A stretch of DNA of 64,000 nucleotides. Origin: Brevundimonas diminuta 3F5N. Its GTDB lineage: Bacteria; Pseudomonadota; Alphaproteobacteria; Caulobacterales; Caulobacteraceae. Positions 28,801 through 35,942 of the stretch are shown here, in pieces; position 1 is the stretch's first letter; each line of letters opens with the position of its first letter. The notes beneath the pieces are model-generated. The model did not search any database, was not told the origin of the DNA, and saw only the letters and a list, made by a program, of their open reading frames with translations. A program made the position numbers and the translations under genes. The stretch lies in contig NZ_FUIE01000015.1 in NCBI RefSeq assembly GCF_900163625.1, positions 62,001-126,000 of the forward strand. The letters run 5' to 3'.

Positions 28801-28833
28801 AAAAAAGAAGGCGGACCCGTTCAGGATCCGCCT
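28801..28833 (-). terminator. rho-independent terminator of the predicted small RNA
   Basis: On the minus strand, stem AGGCGGATCC (28833-28824) pairs with GGGTCCGCCT (28818-28809) with one mismatch, followed by TCTTTTTT. It points toward the oxidoreductase gene but lies upstream of that gene's start, so it ends a separate short transcript. Confidence 0.8.
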
Positions 28834-28907
28834 AGAAGTCGCATCATCGAGAATGAGGCGAGGGCGAAGACCGACGGTCAGGCCGGTCCGGGGGAATAGC
28901 CCTCGAC
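28801..28907 (-). ncRNA. candidate general-stress-response small RNA (GsrN-like layout)
   Basis: About 107 nt, expected to start near 28907, nine bases after an exact EcfG promoter (28940-28916), and to end at a rho-independent terminator (28833-28801). The 5' part folds: CGAGGGC at 28905-28899 is perfectly complementary to GCCCTCG at 28865-28859, enclosing a C-rich loop (TATTCCCCC at 28898-28890) and a small inner hairpin GACC-GTC-GGTC. No convincing ORF with a Shine-Dalgarno lies in it. Caulobacter GsrN is a sigma-T-driven RNA of similar size with C-rich loops that acts on catalase-peroxidase mRNA; identity with GsrN is inference. Confidence 0.7.
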
Positions 28908-28915
28908 GACCAGAT

Positions 28916-28940
28916 AACGGCGCGCGCGAAACTCGGTTCC
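28916..28940 (-). promoter_or_regulatory. EcfG (sigma-T) promoter for the small RNA
   Basis: On the minus strand GGAAC (28940-28936), 16 bases, CGTT (28919-28916): an exact match to the general stress response sigma factor consensus. It is back to back with the EcfG promoter at 28978-29002. Confidence 0.8.
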
Positions 28941-28977
28941 AAAGGACGCCGCCCCTCCGACGCCCTGTCGCCGTCGC

Positions 28978-29002
28978 GGAACAGCCGAGCGACCGCAGCG
29001 TT
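28978..29002 (+). promoter_or_regulatory. EcfG (sigma-T) promoter for the 88-residue membrane protein
   Basis: GGAAC (28978-28982), 16 bases, CGTT (28999-29002). The expected start site near 29011 leaves a leader of about 32 nt containing AAAGGAGG before the ATG at 29043. Confidence 0.82.
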
Positions 29003-29042
29003 GGCCATAGAGGATTTCCGACCGCGAAAAGGAGGCGAGCCG

Positions 29043-29309
29043 ATGACCCATCAAGACCCGCATTCCCACTCCGCCGACGCCGTTCATGACCACCACGCCG
29101 TCGAGGCTCAATATGTACGCCAGGGCCGAGGCGGACGGCGAATTCTGGTCATCCTGCTGCTTTCAGCCGGAGCCGCCGCCGTCCTGCTGATCGGCATGTG
29201 GGCCGTCAGCAACAAAGGCTTCCAGCGCCAAGACCGCGCCGCCGAACCAGCGCCGGTCGAGGCGACGGCCGAAGCTCCGGCTGCGGCGCTGGCCGATCCC
29301 GCCACCTGA
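29043..29309 (+). CDS. small His-rich single-pass membrane protein, predicted general stress gene
   Basis: An 88-residue protein. The N-terminus is rich in His (MTHQDPHSHSADAVHDHHAVE), then a basic stretch QGRGGRR, one membrane helix (ILVILLLSAGAAAVLLIGMWAV), the segment SNKGFQ and an Ala/Pro/Glu-rich tail. The positive-inside rule puts the His-rich end in the cytoplasm. AAAGGAGG decides ATG 29043 over an upstream TTG at 29001, which overlaps the promoter. The exact EcfG promoter marks it as a stress regulon member. The function is unknown; the His cluster could bind metal. Confidence 0.85.
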   Translation: MTHQDPHSHSADAVHDHHAVEAQYVRQGRGGRRILVILLLSAGAAAVLLIGMWAVSNKGFQRQDRAAEPAPVEATAEAPAAALADPAT

Positions 29310-29316
29310 ATACGAA

Positions 29317-29346
29317 AAAGGCCCCGAGACAGCGCTCGGGGCCTTT
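29317..29346. terminator. bidirectional terminator between the small membrane protein gene and phyR
   Basis: AAAGGCCCCGAG (29317-29328) pairs perfectly with CTCGGGGCCTTT (29335-29346), with T-rich/A-rich flanks. It serves the convergent genes on both sides. Confidence 0.85.
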
Positions 29347-29370
29347 CGAAACAGTCTCGCCGCGTCGACC

Positions 29371-30162
29371 TTACGCGGCCTGCTTCTGACGCGACGGATG
29401 GAAGAACAGAGCCTGGCTGATCGCCGCCTTCACCGTCTCCGGCTGGAAGGGTTTGGTGATCAGGAAGGTCGGTTCGGGACGCTCGCCCGTCAGCAGCCGC
29501 TCGGGGAAGGCGGTGATGAAGATGACAGGCACGTCAAAGCGCTTGAGGATGTCCTTGACCGCATCGATGCCCGACGAGCCGTCGGCCAGCTGGATATCGG
29601 CCAGCACCAGGCCCGGCGTGTGACGCGCCACGGCGTCCACGGCCTCGTCATGGGTGGTGGCGGTGCCGGTGACGCGATGGCCCAGCTCCTTCACCAGGCT
29701 TTCGATGTCGGCCGAGATGATGGCCTCGTCCTCGATGATGAGGACGTCGGTGGTCAGTTCGGCGTCGATGTCGGACTGGGCCTCCGCGATCAGGCGCTCG
29801 ACCGTGCGCGGATCGACGGCGAGAATCTGAGCCGCTTCGGACGGCGTGAAACCTTCCAGCGCAGTCAGCAGGAAGGCCTGGCGCGAGCGCGGCGAAATCC
29901 GCATCAGGCGATGAGCGGCGTCATCGCCCTCGACCGCCCCGCCGTCTTCAAGCTGGGCGCCCGTGGCCGACCAGATGGTGTGGAAAACGTGATACAAGGC
30001 CACCCGCGGAGTCATGTCCGTCGGCAGTTGGCGTTCCCCCGCTGCAAGAGCTTCGAGAGCCACGCGAACATAGTTGTCGCCCGTCGTCTGGTCGCCGGTC
30101 AGCGCCCGCGCATAACGACGAACGTAGGGCAGATGAGGCGCAAGTCTGGCCAGAAGGCTCAT
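29371..30162 (-). CDS. phyR: general stress response anti-anti-sigma factor PhyR
   Basis: A 263-residue response regulator with a sigma-like output domain. The N-terminal part (1-130) mimics an EcfG-type sigma factor (LARLAPHLPYVRRYARALTGD, GFTPSEAAQILAVDPRTVERLI). The C-terminal receiver has E144-D145-E146, phospho-acceptor D189 (LADIQLADGSSG), T217 and K237. When phosphorylated by a HisKA_2/HWE kinase, PhyR binds NepR and frees EcfG. ATG 30162 with a purine-rich GGGGAAAG upstream fits the family start. It is divergent from nepR-ecfG with its own EcfG promoter. Confidence 0.96.
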   Translation of the reverse strand: MSLLARLAPHLPYVRRYARALTGDQTTGDNYVRVALEALAAGERQLPTDMTPRVALYHVFHTIWSATGAQLEDGGAVEGDDAAHRLMRISPRSRQAFLLTALEGFTPSEAAQILAVDPRTVERLIAEAQSDIDAELTTDVLIIEDEAIISADIESLVKELGHRVTGTATTHDEAVDAVARHTPGLVLADIQLADGSSGIDAVKDILKRFDVPVIFITAFPERLLTGERPEPTFLITKPFQPETVKAAISQALFFHPSRQKQAA

Positions 30163-30219
30163 ATGGTTCTTTCCCCGACAGTCTTCACGCCGCACATTAG
30201 TCAGCGCACCAGCGGATTC

Positions 30220-30244
30220 AACGTATCAAATGGGCCACGGTTCC
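30220..30244 (-). promoter_or_regulatory. EcfG (sigma-T) promoter for phyR
   Basis: On the minus strand GGAAC (30244-30240), 16 bases, CGTT (30223-30220), about 50 nt upstream of the phyR start after allowing for the initiation distance. It implies positive feedback of the stress response on its own activator. Confidence 0.85.
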
Positions 30245-30285
30245 CGAGCCGTCATCCAGCTTGAGCATAAAAACGCCTGGCGTTA

Positions 30286-30310
30286 GGAACCCTATGCGTA
30301 AGGCGGCGTT
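30286..30310 (+). promoter_or_regulatory. EcfG (sigma-T) promoter for nepR-ecfG
   Basis: GGAAC (30286-30290), 16 bases, CGTT (30307-30310). Expected leader about 42 nt before nepR. It makes the sigma factor autoregulated. A 13-bp palindrome, AACGCC-T-GGCGTT (30272-30284), ends two bases before the -35 element. Confidence 0.86.
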
Positions 30311-30360
30311 TTCCGCTTCTACAGGCGTTTCAACTGGCTTGGGCGGCAGCCGTAAACTCG

Positions 30361-30567
30361 ATGATCAACACCAAGGACACCCCCGCTCACCCCGACGGGA
30401 CACCGTCGCACGATCGAGGGCTTGAAGAGGTCCGTCTGCGCCAGCAGGCGATTGGCGTGAAGCTGCGCCATATGTTCGACGAGGTCGTGAACGAACCCGT
30501 TCCCGACGAATTCCTGGAGATCCTCAGACGCGCCGATCAAGCGTCGTCCACTAAGGAGGGACAGTGA
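30361..30567 (+). CDS. nepR: anti-sigma factor NepR
   Basis: A 68-residue anti-sigma factor that holds EcfG inactive until PhyR~P takes it away. The core helix pair is visible: LRQQAIGVKLRHMFDEVVNEPVPDEFLEILRR in shortened form, with the hallmark NEPVPDEFLEIL (residues 44-55). The disordered N-terminal and C-terminal ends are usual. The stop overlaps the ecfG start (GTGA), coupling sigma and anti-sigma synthesis. Confidence 0.95.
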   Translation: MINTKDTPAHPDGTPSHDRGLEEVRLRQQAIGVKLRHMFDEVVNEPVPDEFLEILRRADQASSTKEGQ

Positions 30568-31166
30568 CCAGCACCCCATCCCGGCCCCCGTCGGCCGATG
30601 ACGGCGCCTTCAAGGCCGAACTGGTCACCCTGATCCCTCATCTGCGCGCCTTCGCCCGCACCCTGACCGGCGACCCGACCGCGGCCGACGACCTGGCCCA
30701 GGAAGCCATGATGAAGGCGTGGGACGCGCGCGCCAGCTATCAGATGGGCACGAACATGAAGGCCTGGACCTTCATGATCCTGCGCAACCAGTTCTACTCC
30801 GAGAAGCGTCGGTCCTGGCGTCAGACCCAGCTGGATCAGGAAGCCGCCGAACGCACCCTGATCGCGGTGGACGATCCCGAGGCGCCCGTCGCCCTGGACG
30901 AACTGCGCCAGGCTTTGCAGACCCTGCCCGAGGAACAGAGGGAAGCCCTGATTCTCGTGGGCGCCGGGGGCTTCGCCTATGAGGAGGCGGCCGAGATCTG
31001 CCAGTGCGCCGTGGGCACGGTGAAGAGTCGCGTGTCGCGCGCCCGCAAGGCGTTGCAGGCCACGCTGGAGCGCGGCGGCTACGCCCGCGACGGAAAGTCG
31101 GCCGGGGACGCCATGCGATCCATCCTGGCCGACGCCGACAGGCTGAGCGGCGCCGGGCGGAGATAG
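30564..31166 (+). CDS. ecfG: general stress response ECF sigma factor EcfG (SigT)
   Basis: A 200-residue ECF sigma factor. Region 2 runs through about 20-85 (HLRAFARTLTGDPTAADDLAQEAMMKAW, NMKAWTFMILRNQFYSEKRR). Region 4 covers about 112-165 (LQTLPEEQREALILVGAGGFAYEEAAEICQCAVGTVKSRVSRARK). The phrase LTGDPTAADDLAQEA is typical of the EcfG group. The start is GTG at 30564 with GGAGGGA just upstream, overlapping the nepR stop. Six exact target promoters in this window give it an evident regulon. Confidence 0.95.
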   Translation: MTSTPSRPPSADDGAFKAELVTLIPHLRAFARTLTGDPTAADDLAQEAMMKAWDARASYQMGTNMKAWTFMILRNQFYSEKRRSWRQTQLDQEAAERTLIAVDDPEAPVALDELRQALQTLPEEQREALILVGAGGFAYEEAAEICQCAVGTVKSRVSRARKALQATLERGGYARDGKSAGDAMRSILADADRLSGAGRR

Positions 31167-31168
31167 TC

Positions 31169-32929
31169 GTGCTGCGGATCGGCCGGGTTCTGGGGCGCAA
31201 GCTCGGAAGGCCCAGCGTACAGGGAATCCGCTTCCGCCTGGGCGTGGCCATGGCCATCGCCCTGCTGCCGATCCTGCTGCTGGCCGTGATCCAGACCGAG
31301 GCGGGCTTCCGCCGCCAGGCCGCGGAGCAGCGCATCGACCTGCAACTGGCCGCCGACCGCAGCGCCGCCCACGCCAAGAACAACATCGACAGCGCCGTGG
31401 TGCTGCTGCAGGCCCTGGCCCCCGAGGGCGTCGGCTTCTATTGCGAGCCGCGCCTGACGACCCTGGTCGAACGGATGGACAGCATCGCCGGCCTGGCCCG
31501 TTTCAGCGCCACGGGCGAGCCGGTCTGCGCCTCCCGCGCCGTTCCTCCGCCCACGGGCGCCGAGGTGCGCGAACGATCCTGGTATCAACGGCTGAGACGC
31601 GGCGAAGACGTGGTCATGGAATGGACCGCCGGGAAGCCGAACGCCCTGCTGGTCGCGGTCCGCTCCGAACGGCCCATGGGCGCCTTCCAGGGCGCCATGG
31701 CCGCCATCCTGCCGTTGACGGCGCTGCAGCCGGACATTCGCGATCCCGCCCTGCCCATCGGCGCTCAGGCGGCGGTGATCGATACCTCCGGCCGGGTGCT
31801 GACCACGACCGACGCCCAGGCCTTCCAGCTCAACGATCCCCAGGCCATCGCCGCCTGGGCCGCGCAGGCCCAGCGCGGCGACACCCCCCTGTTCGAGGCC
31901 AAGGACGCGCGCGGCCGCCGCCACGTCTATGCGGGCGCGCCGCTGTCGGGACGCGACGTCTTCGTCCTGCTGTCCGCCCCCGCGCCGGGCCTGTTGTCCT
32001 GGGCGCGGCTGAACCCCTTCGGCACCCTGCTGCTGCCGCTGGCGGCCTGGCTGGCGACCTTCGCCGCCGTCATGCTGCTGTCCGAACGGATCGTGGTGCG
32101 CTGGCTGGCCTATCTAGAACGGGTGGCCGCCATCTATGCGCGCGGCCGCTTTTCGGTGCGCCCGGTCCAGGCCGAGCACGCTCCGGCCGAAATCCGCGTC
32201 CTGGCCCGCACCCTCGGCGCCCTGGGCGACAACATCACCCGACGCGACAAGGCCCTGCTGGAGGCCCTGGACGAGAAGGACGCGCTGATGCGCGAAATCC
32301 ATCACCGGGTGAAGAACAACCTGCAGATCATCTCCTCCCTGCTGTCGATGCAGCAGCGGGCGGTGACCGATCCCGGCGCGCGCGCGGCCCTGGGCGACAC
32401 CCGCCAGAGGATCGCCGCCCTGGCCCTGATCTACCGCATTCTCTACCAGAGCGAGCACGTCCGCGAGGCCGACTCAGAGACCTTCCTGCGCGAACTGGTC
32501 GGCCAGCTGATCGCCGGCGAGGCGGTGCGCGGCCCCCTGGTGACCACGACGATCGAAGCGGATCCCCTGGTCATCGACCCCGACAAGCTGGCGCCCCTGG
32601 CCCTGTGGGTGGTCGAGGCCGTCTCCAACGCCCAGAAGCACGCCTTCGCCGGGCGCGGCGGCGACCTGCAGGTCCGCTTCCGGGTTCAGGGCGACGTCAG
32701 CGTGCTGGAGGTGCAGGACGACGGGCCCGGCGTCGCCGACGCGGCTGAAACCGGGGTGGGACGCACCCTGATGATCGCCTTCGCCAAACAGTTGCGCGGC
32801 GAGGCCGAGATCCTCCCGGCGCCCGAGGGCGGCTCGATCGCCCGCCTGACCTTCGTCACGCCCGAAGCCCACGGCCCGGCCCATGTGCGCGAGGTCGCCG
32901 CCTTCCGGGTCAGTGGAACCCGACCTTGA
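31169..32929 (+). CDS. phyK: HisKA_2-type sensor histidine kinase, PhyK-like
   Basis: A 586-residue membrane kinase, 2 bp after ecfG. Membrane helix 1 lies at about 24-43 and helix 2 at 284-305. The roughly 240-residue part between them is a periplasmic sensor (dCache-like, inferred). A HAMP-like linker follows, then the HisKA_2 dimerisation motif REIHHRVKNNLQII with the phospho-His H379, and an HATPase domain (VEAVSNAQKHAF, VQDDGPGV). GTG 31169 has GGAG six bases ahead. Caulobacter PhyK, which phosphorylates PhyR, has the same layout and neighbourhood; specificity here is inferred from this. Confidence 0.88.
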   Translation: MLRIGRVLGRKLGRPSVQGIRFRLGVAMAIALLPILLLAVIQTEAGFRRQAAEQRIDLQLAADRSAAHAKNNIDSAVVLLQALAPEGVGFYCEPRLTTLVERMDSIAGLARFSATGEPVCASRAVPPPTGAEVRERSWYQRLRRGEDVVMEWTAGKPNALLVAVRSERPMGAFQGAMAAILPLTALQPDIRDPALPIGAQAAVIDTSGRVLTTTDAQAFQLNDPQAIAAWAAQAQRGDTPLFEAKDARGRRHVYAGAPLSGRDVFVLLSAPAPGLLSWARLNPFGTLLLPLAAWLATFAAVMLLSERIVVRWLAYLERVAAIYARGRFSVRPVQAEHAPAEIRVLARTLGALGDNITRRDKALLEALDEKDALMREIHHRVKNNLQIISSLLSMQQRAVTDPGARAALGDTRQRIAALALIYRILYQSEHVREADSETFLRELVGQLIAGEAVRGPLVTTTIEADPLVIDPDKLAPLALWVVEAVSNAQKHAFAGRGGDLQVRFRVQGDVSVLEVQDDGPGVADAAETGVGRTLMIAFAKQLRGEAEILPAPEGGSIARLTFVTPEAHGPAHVREVAAFRVSGTRP

Positions 32930-32939
32930 GCGTGGCGTT
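32915..32939 (+). promoter_or_regulatory. EcfG (sigma-T) promoter for the entericidin-like gene
   Basis: GGAAC (32915-32919), 16 bases, CGTT (32936-32939), overlapping the last codons of the kinase gene. It leaves a leader of about 44 nt before the ATG at 32992. Confidence 0.85.
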
Positions 32940-32991
32940 CTGAAAGCCTGAGGGCTTCCGTCCCGACAGTCCCACGTCTCAGGAGCATTCC

Positions 32992-33129
32992 ATGCGTAAA
33001 CTCATCATCCTGGCCGTCGCCGCCGCGGCCCTGACCACCGCCGCCTGCAACACCATTCAGGGCGTCGGCAAGGACACCCAGGCCGCCGGCCAAGCCGTCG
33101 AAGGCGCGGCCAGGGACGCCAAGAACTGA
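32992..33129 (+). CDS. entericidin A/B family lipoprotein
   Basis: A 45-residue lipoprotein precursor. MRKLIILAVAAAALTTAAC gives a signal peptide with lipobox Cys19, and the mature part NTIQGVGKDTQAAGQAVEG matches the entericidin EcnA/EcnB family. AGGAG precedes the ATG at good distance. Entericidins are small membrane lipoproteins linked to stationary-phase lysis or stress; here an exact EcfG promoter puts it under the general stress response. A strong terminator follows. Confidence 0.92.
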   Translation: MRKLIILAVAAAALTTAACNTIQGVGKDTQAAGQAVEGAARDAKN

Positions 33130-33158
33130 TCCTTCCCTGATCGTAAAGACTGCCCCGC

Positions 33159-33198
33159 AACCCCGCCGAGCGCCTCGCCCGGCGGGGTTTTATTTTTC
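33159..33198 (+). terminator. rho-independent terminator after the entericidin-like gene
   Basis: AACCCCGCCG (33159-33168) pairs with CGGCGGGGTT (33180-33189), followed by TTATTTTT. It closes the stress island. Confidence 0.88.
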
Positions 33199-33268
33199 AC
33201 TGGCGCGACCCTGAAGGCTCATTTAGCGTCGCCGCGCCCTATGACAGGGCCAGGACTTTGAAAAGAAG

Positions 33269-34387
33269 ATGCGCGTCGGCTGCCCCCGAGAGATCAAGAC
33301 CAATGAACATCGCGTCGGCCTGACGCCCGCCGCCGTGCGCGAATACGTCGCCCACGGCCACGCCGTGGTCATGGAGACGGGCGCGGGCGTCGGCGCTGGT
33401 TTCGCCGACGCCGATTACGTCAAGGCCGGTGCCCGCATCGCCCCCGACGCCCGCACCGTCTTCGCCGGCAGCGACATGATCGTGAAGGTCAAGGAGTTGC
33501 AACCAACCGAGTTCGCCCTGCTGAACGACGGCCACATCCTCTTCACCTATCTGCACCTGGCGCCCGATCCCGAGCAGACCAAGGCCCTGCTGGCTTCCGG
33601 CTGCGCCGCCGTCGCCTATGAGACGGTGACCGACCGCAACGGAGGCCTGCCGCTGCTGGCGCCCATGTCCGAGGTGGCCGGGCGCATCGCCGTCTTCTCG
33701 GCGGCCGAGACCCTGCTGAAACACAAGGGCGGCATGGGACTGCTGTTCTGCGGCGTGCCCGGCGTGGCGCCGGCGCGGGTGCTGGTGCTGGGCGGCGGGG
33801 TCGTGGGGCTGAACGCCGCGCGCATGGCCATGGGCCTGGGCGCCGAGGTGGTCGTGCTGGAACGCTCGATCCCTCGCATGCGCCAGATCGACGAGCTGAC
33901 CGGCGGCCGCGTCATCACCCGCTATTCCTCCCTGCACGCCATCGAGGAAGAGTTGCCCAAGGCCGATGTGGTGATCGGCGCCGTCCTGACGCCGGGCGCC
34001 GAGGCGCCTACCCTGGTGCGGCGCGACCAACTCGCTTCAATGAAGAAGGGCAGCGTCCTGATCGATGTCGCCATCGACCAAGGCGGCTGCTTCGAGACCT
34101 CGCGCCCGACCACCCACGACCAGCCGACCTATGTGGTCGACGACGTCATCCACTATTGCGTCGGCAACATGCCCGGCGCCGTACCGCGCACCAGTTCGGA
34201 AGCCCTGAACAACGCCACCCTGCCCTTCGGACTGGCCCTGGCCGACCGGGGGCTGGAGGCCCTGCGCGCCGATCCGCATCTGGCCAAGGGGCTGAACGTG
34301 CTGAAGGGCGAGATCACCCACCCGGCCGTGGCCCAGGCTCTGGGCATGGAATGGCGCGACCCCTTCGGCGTCTGGGCGCGCGGCTGA
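33269..34387 (+). CDS. ald: alanine dehydrogenase
   Basis: NAD-dependent oxidative deamination of L-alanine to pyruvate and ammonia. It is 372 residues with the family N-terminus MRVGCPREIKTNEHRVGLTP. The catalytic Lys is in VKVKELQPTE, the His in YLHLAPDPEQ, and the Rossmann motif is VLVLGGGVVGLNAARMAMG. The C-terminal GGCFETSRPTTHDQP and VGNMPGAVPRTSS are typical. It is monocistronic; no Lrp-type regulator is adjacent. ATG 33269 follows AAAAGAAG. Confidence 0.95.
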   Translation: MRVGCPREIKTNEHRVGLTPAAVREYVAHGHAVVMETGAGVGAGFADADYVKAGARIAPDARTVFAGSDMIVKVKELQPTEFALLNDGHILFTYLHLAPDPEQTKALLASGCAAVAYETVTDRNGGLPLLAPMSEVAGRIAVFSAAETLLKHKGGMGLLFCGVPGVAPARVLVLGGGVVGLNAARMAMGLGAEVVVLERSIPRMRQIDELTGGRVITRYSSLHAIEEELPKADVVIGAVLTPGAEAPTLVRRDQLASMKKGSVLIDVAIDQGGCFETSRPTTHDQPTYVVDDVIHYCVGNMPGAVPRTSSEALNNATLPFGLALADRGLEALRADPHLAKGLNVLKGEITHPAVAQALGMEWRDPFGVWARG

Positions 34388-34461
34388 AGACGCACGATCG
34401 GGCTTGCCGTCGTTCAGGCGGCGCCTCAGGAACACGATCCTAGCTGTTCAGGAGCGCGGCC

Positions 34462-34782
34462 ATGCTGCTTCTCGCCATGATGTCCATCGTCGCGTTCCAA
34501 GAGACGACGCCCGCAGCCGAGGCGCCCGCAGCGGCGTCCGTGCGCTGGTCGACGCCGCCGCATATCGAAACGCCGCCCAAGGCCCTGCAGGACAAGGTCA
34601 GCGGCGTCGCCACCCTGCGCTGCGCCTTCACCGACGGCTCGCCGAGCGCCTGCCGCATCGTCGCCGAGAGCCCGGCGGGGTACGGCTTCGGCATGACGGC
34701 GTTGCGCGCAACGCGTTCCGCGCGGGCTGCAAACGGCCTCGACGGGCCCCACGAATTCTCCATCGTCTTCGAAGTTCGCTGA
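34462..34782 (+). CDS. small exported protein with TonB C-terminal-like domain
   Basis: A 106-residue protein. A short hydrophobic N-terminus (MLLLAMMSIVAF) and a Pro/Ala linker precede a domain shaped like the TonB C-terminus: PPKALQDKVSGVATLRCAF, then DGSPSACRIVAESPAGYGFGMTALRA. The two Cys in that pattern are common in such solitary domains and could form a disulfide. Without a membrane anchor plus long spacer it is unlikely to be a true energy transducer. AGGAG precedes ATG 34462; ATG 34480 is possible. Confidence 0.7.
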   Translation: MLLLAMMSIVAFQETTPAAEAPAAASVRWSTPPHIETPPKALQDKVSGVATLRCAFTDGSPSACRIVAESPAGYGFGMTALRATRSARAANGLDGPHEFSIVFEVR

Positions 34783-34805
34783 CCTCGAACGGGTCCGGCC
34801 TGTAA

Positions 34806-35891
<1,086 letters not shown>

Positions 35892-35942
35892 TCCGTCACA
35901 TGGCCGGATGACGGGGGCGTCGCCGCCCCCTATGTTCGCGCC

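Noticed and set aside
28878-29111. A 77-codon minus-strand frame over the small RNA promoter region
   Set aside because: No Shine-Dalgarno, overlaps both EcfG promoters and ends inside the predicted RNA; the promoter-terminator reading explains the interval better.
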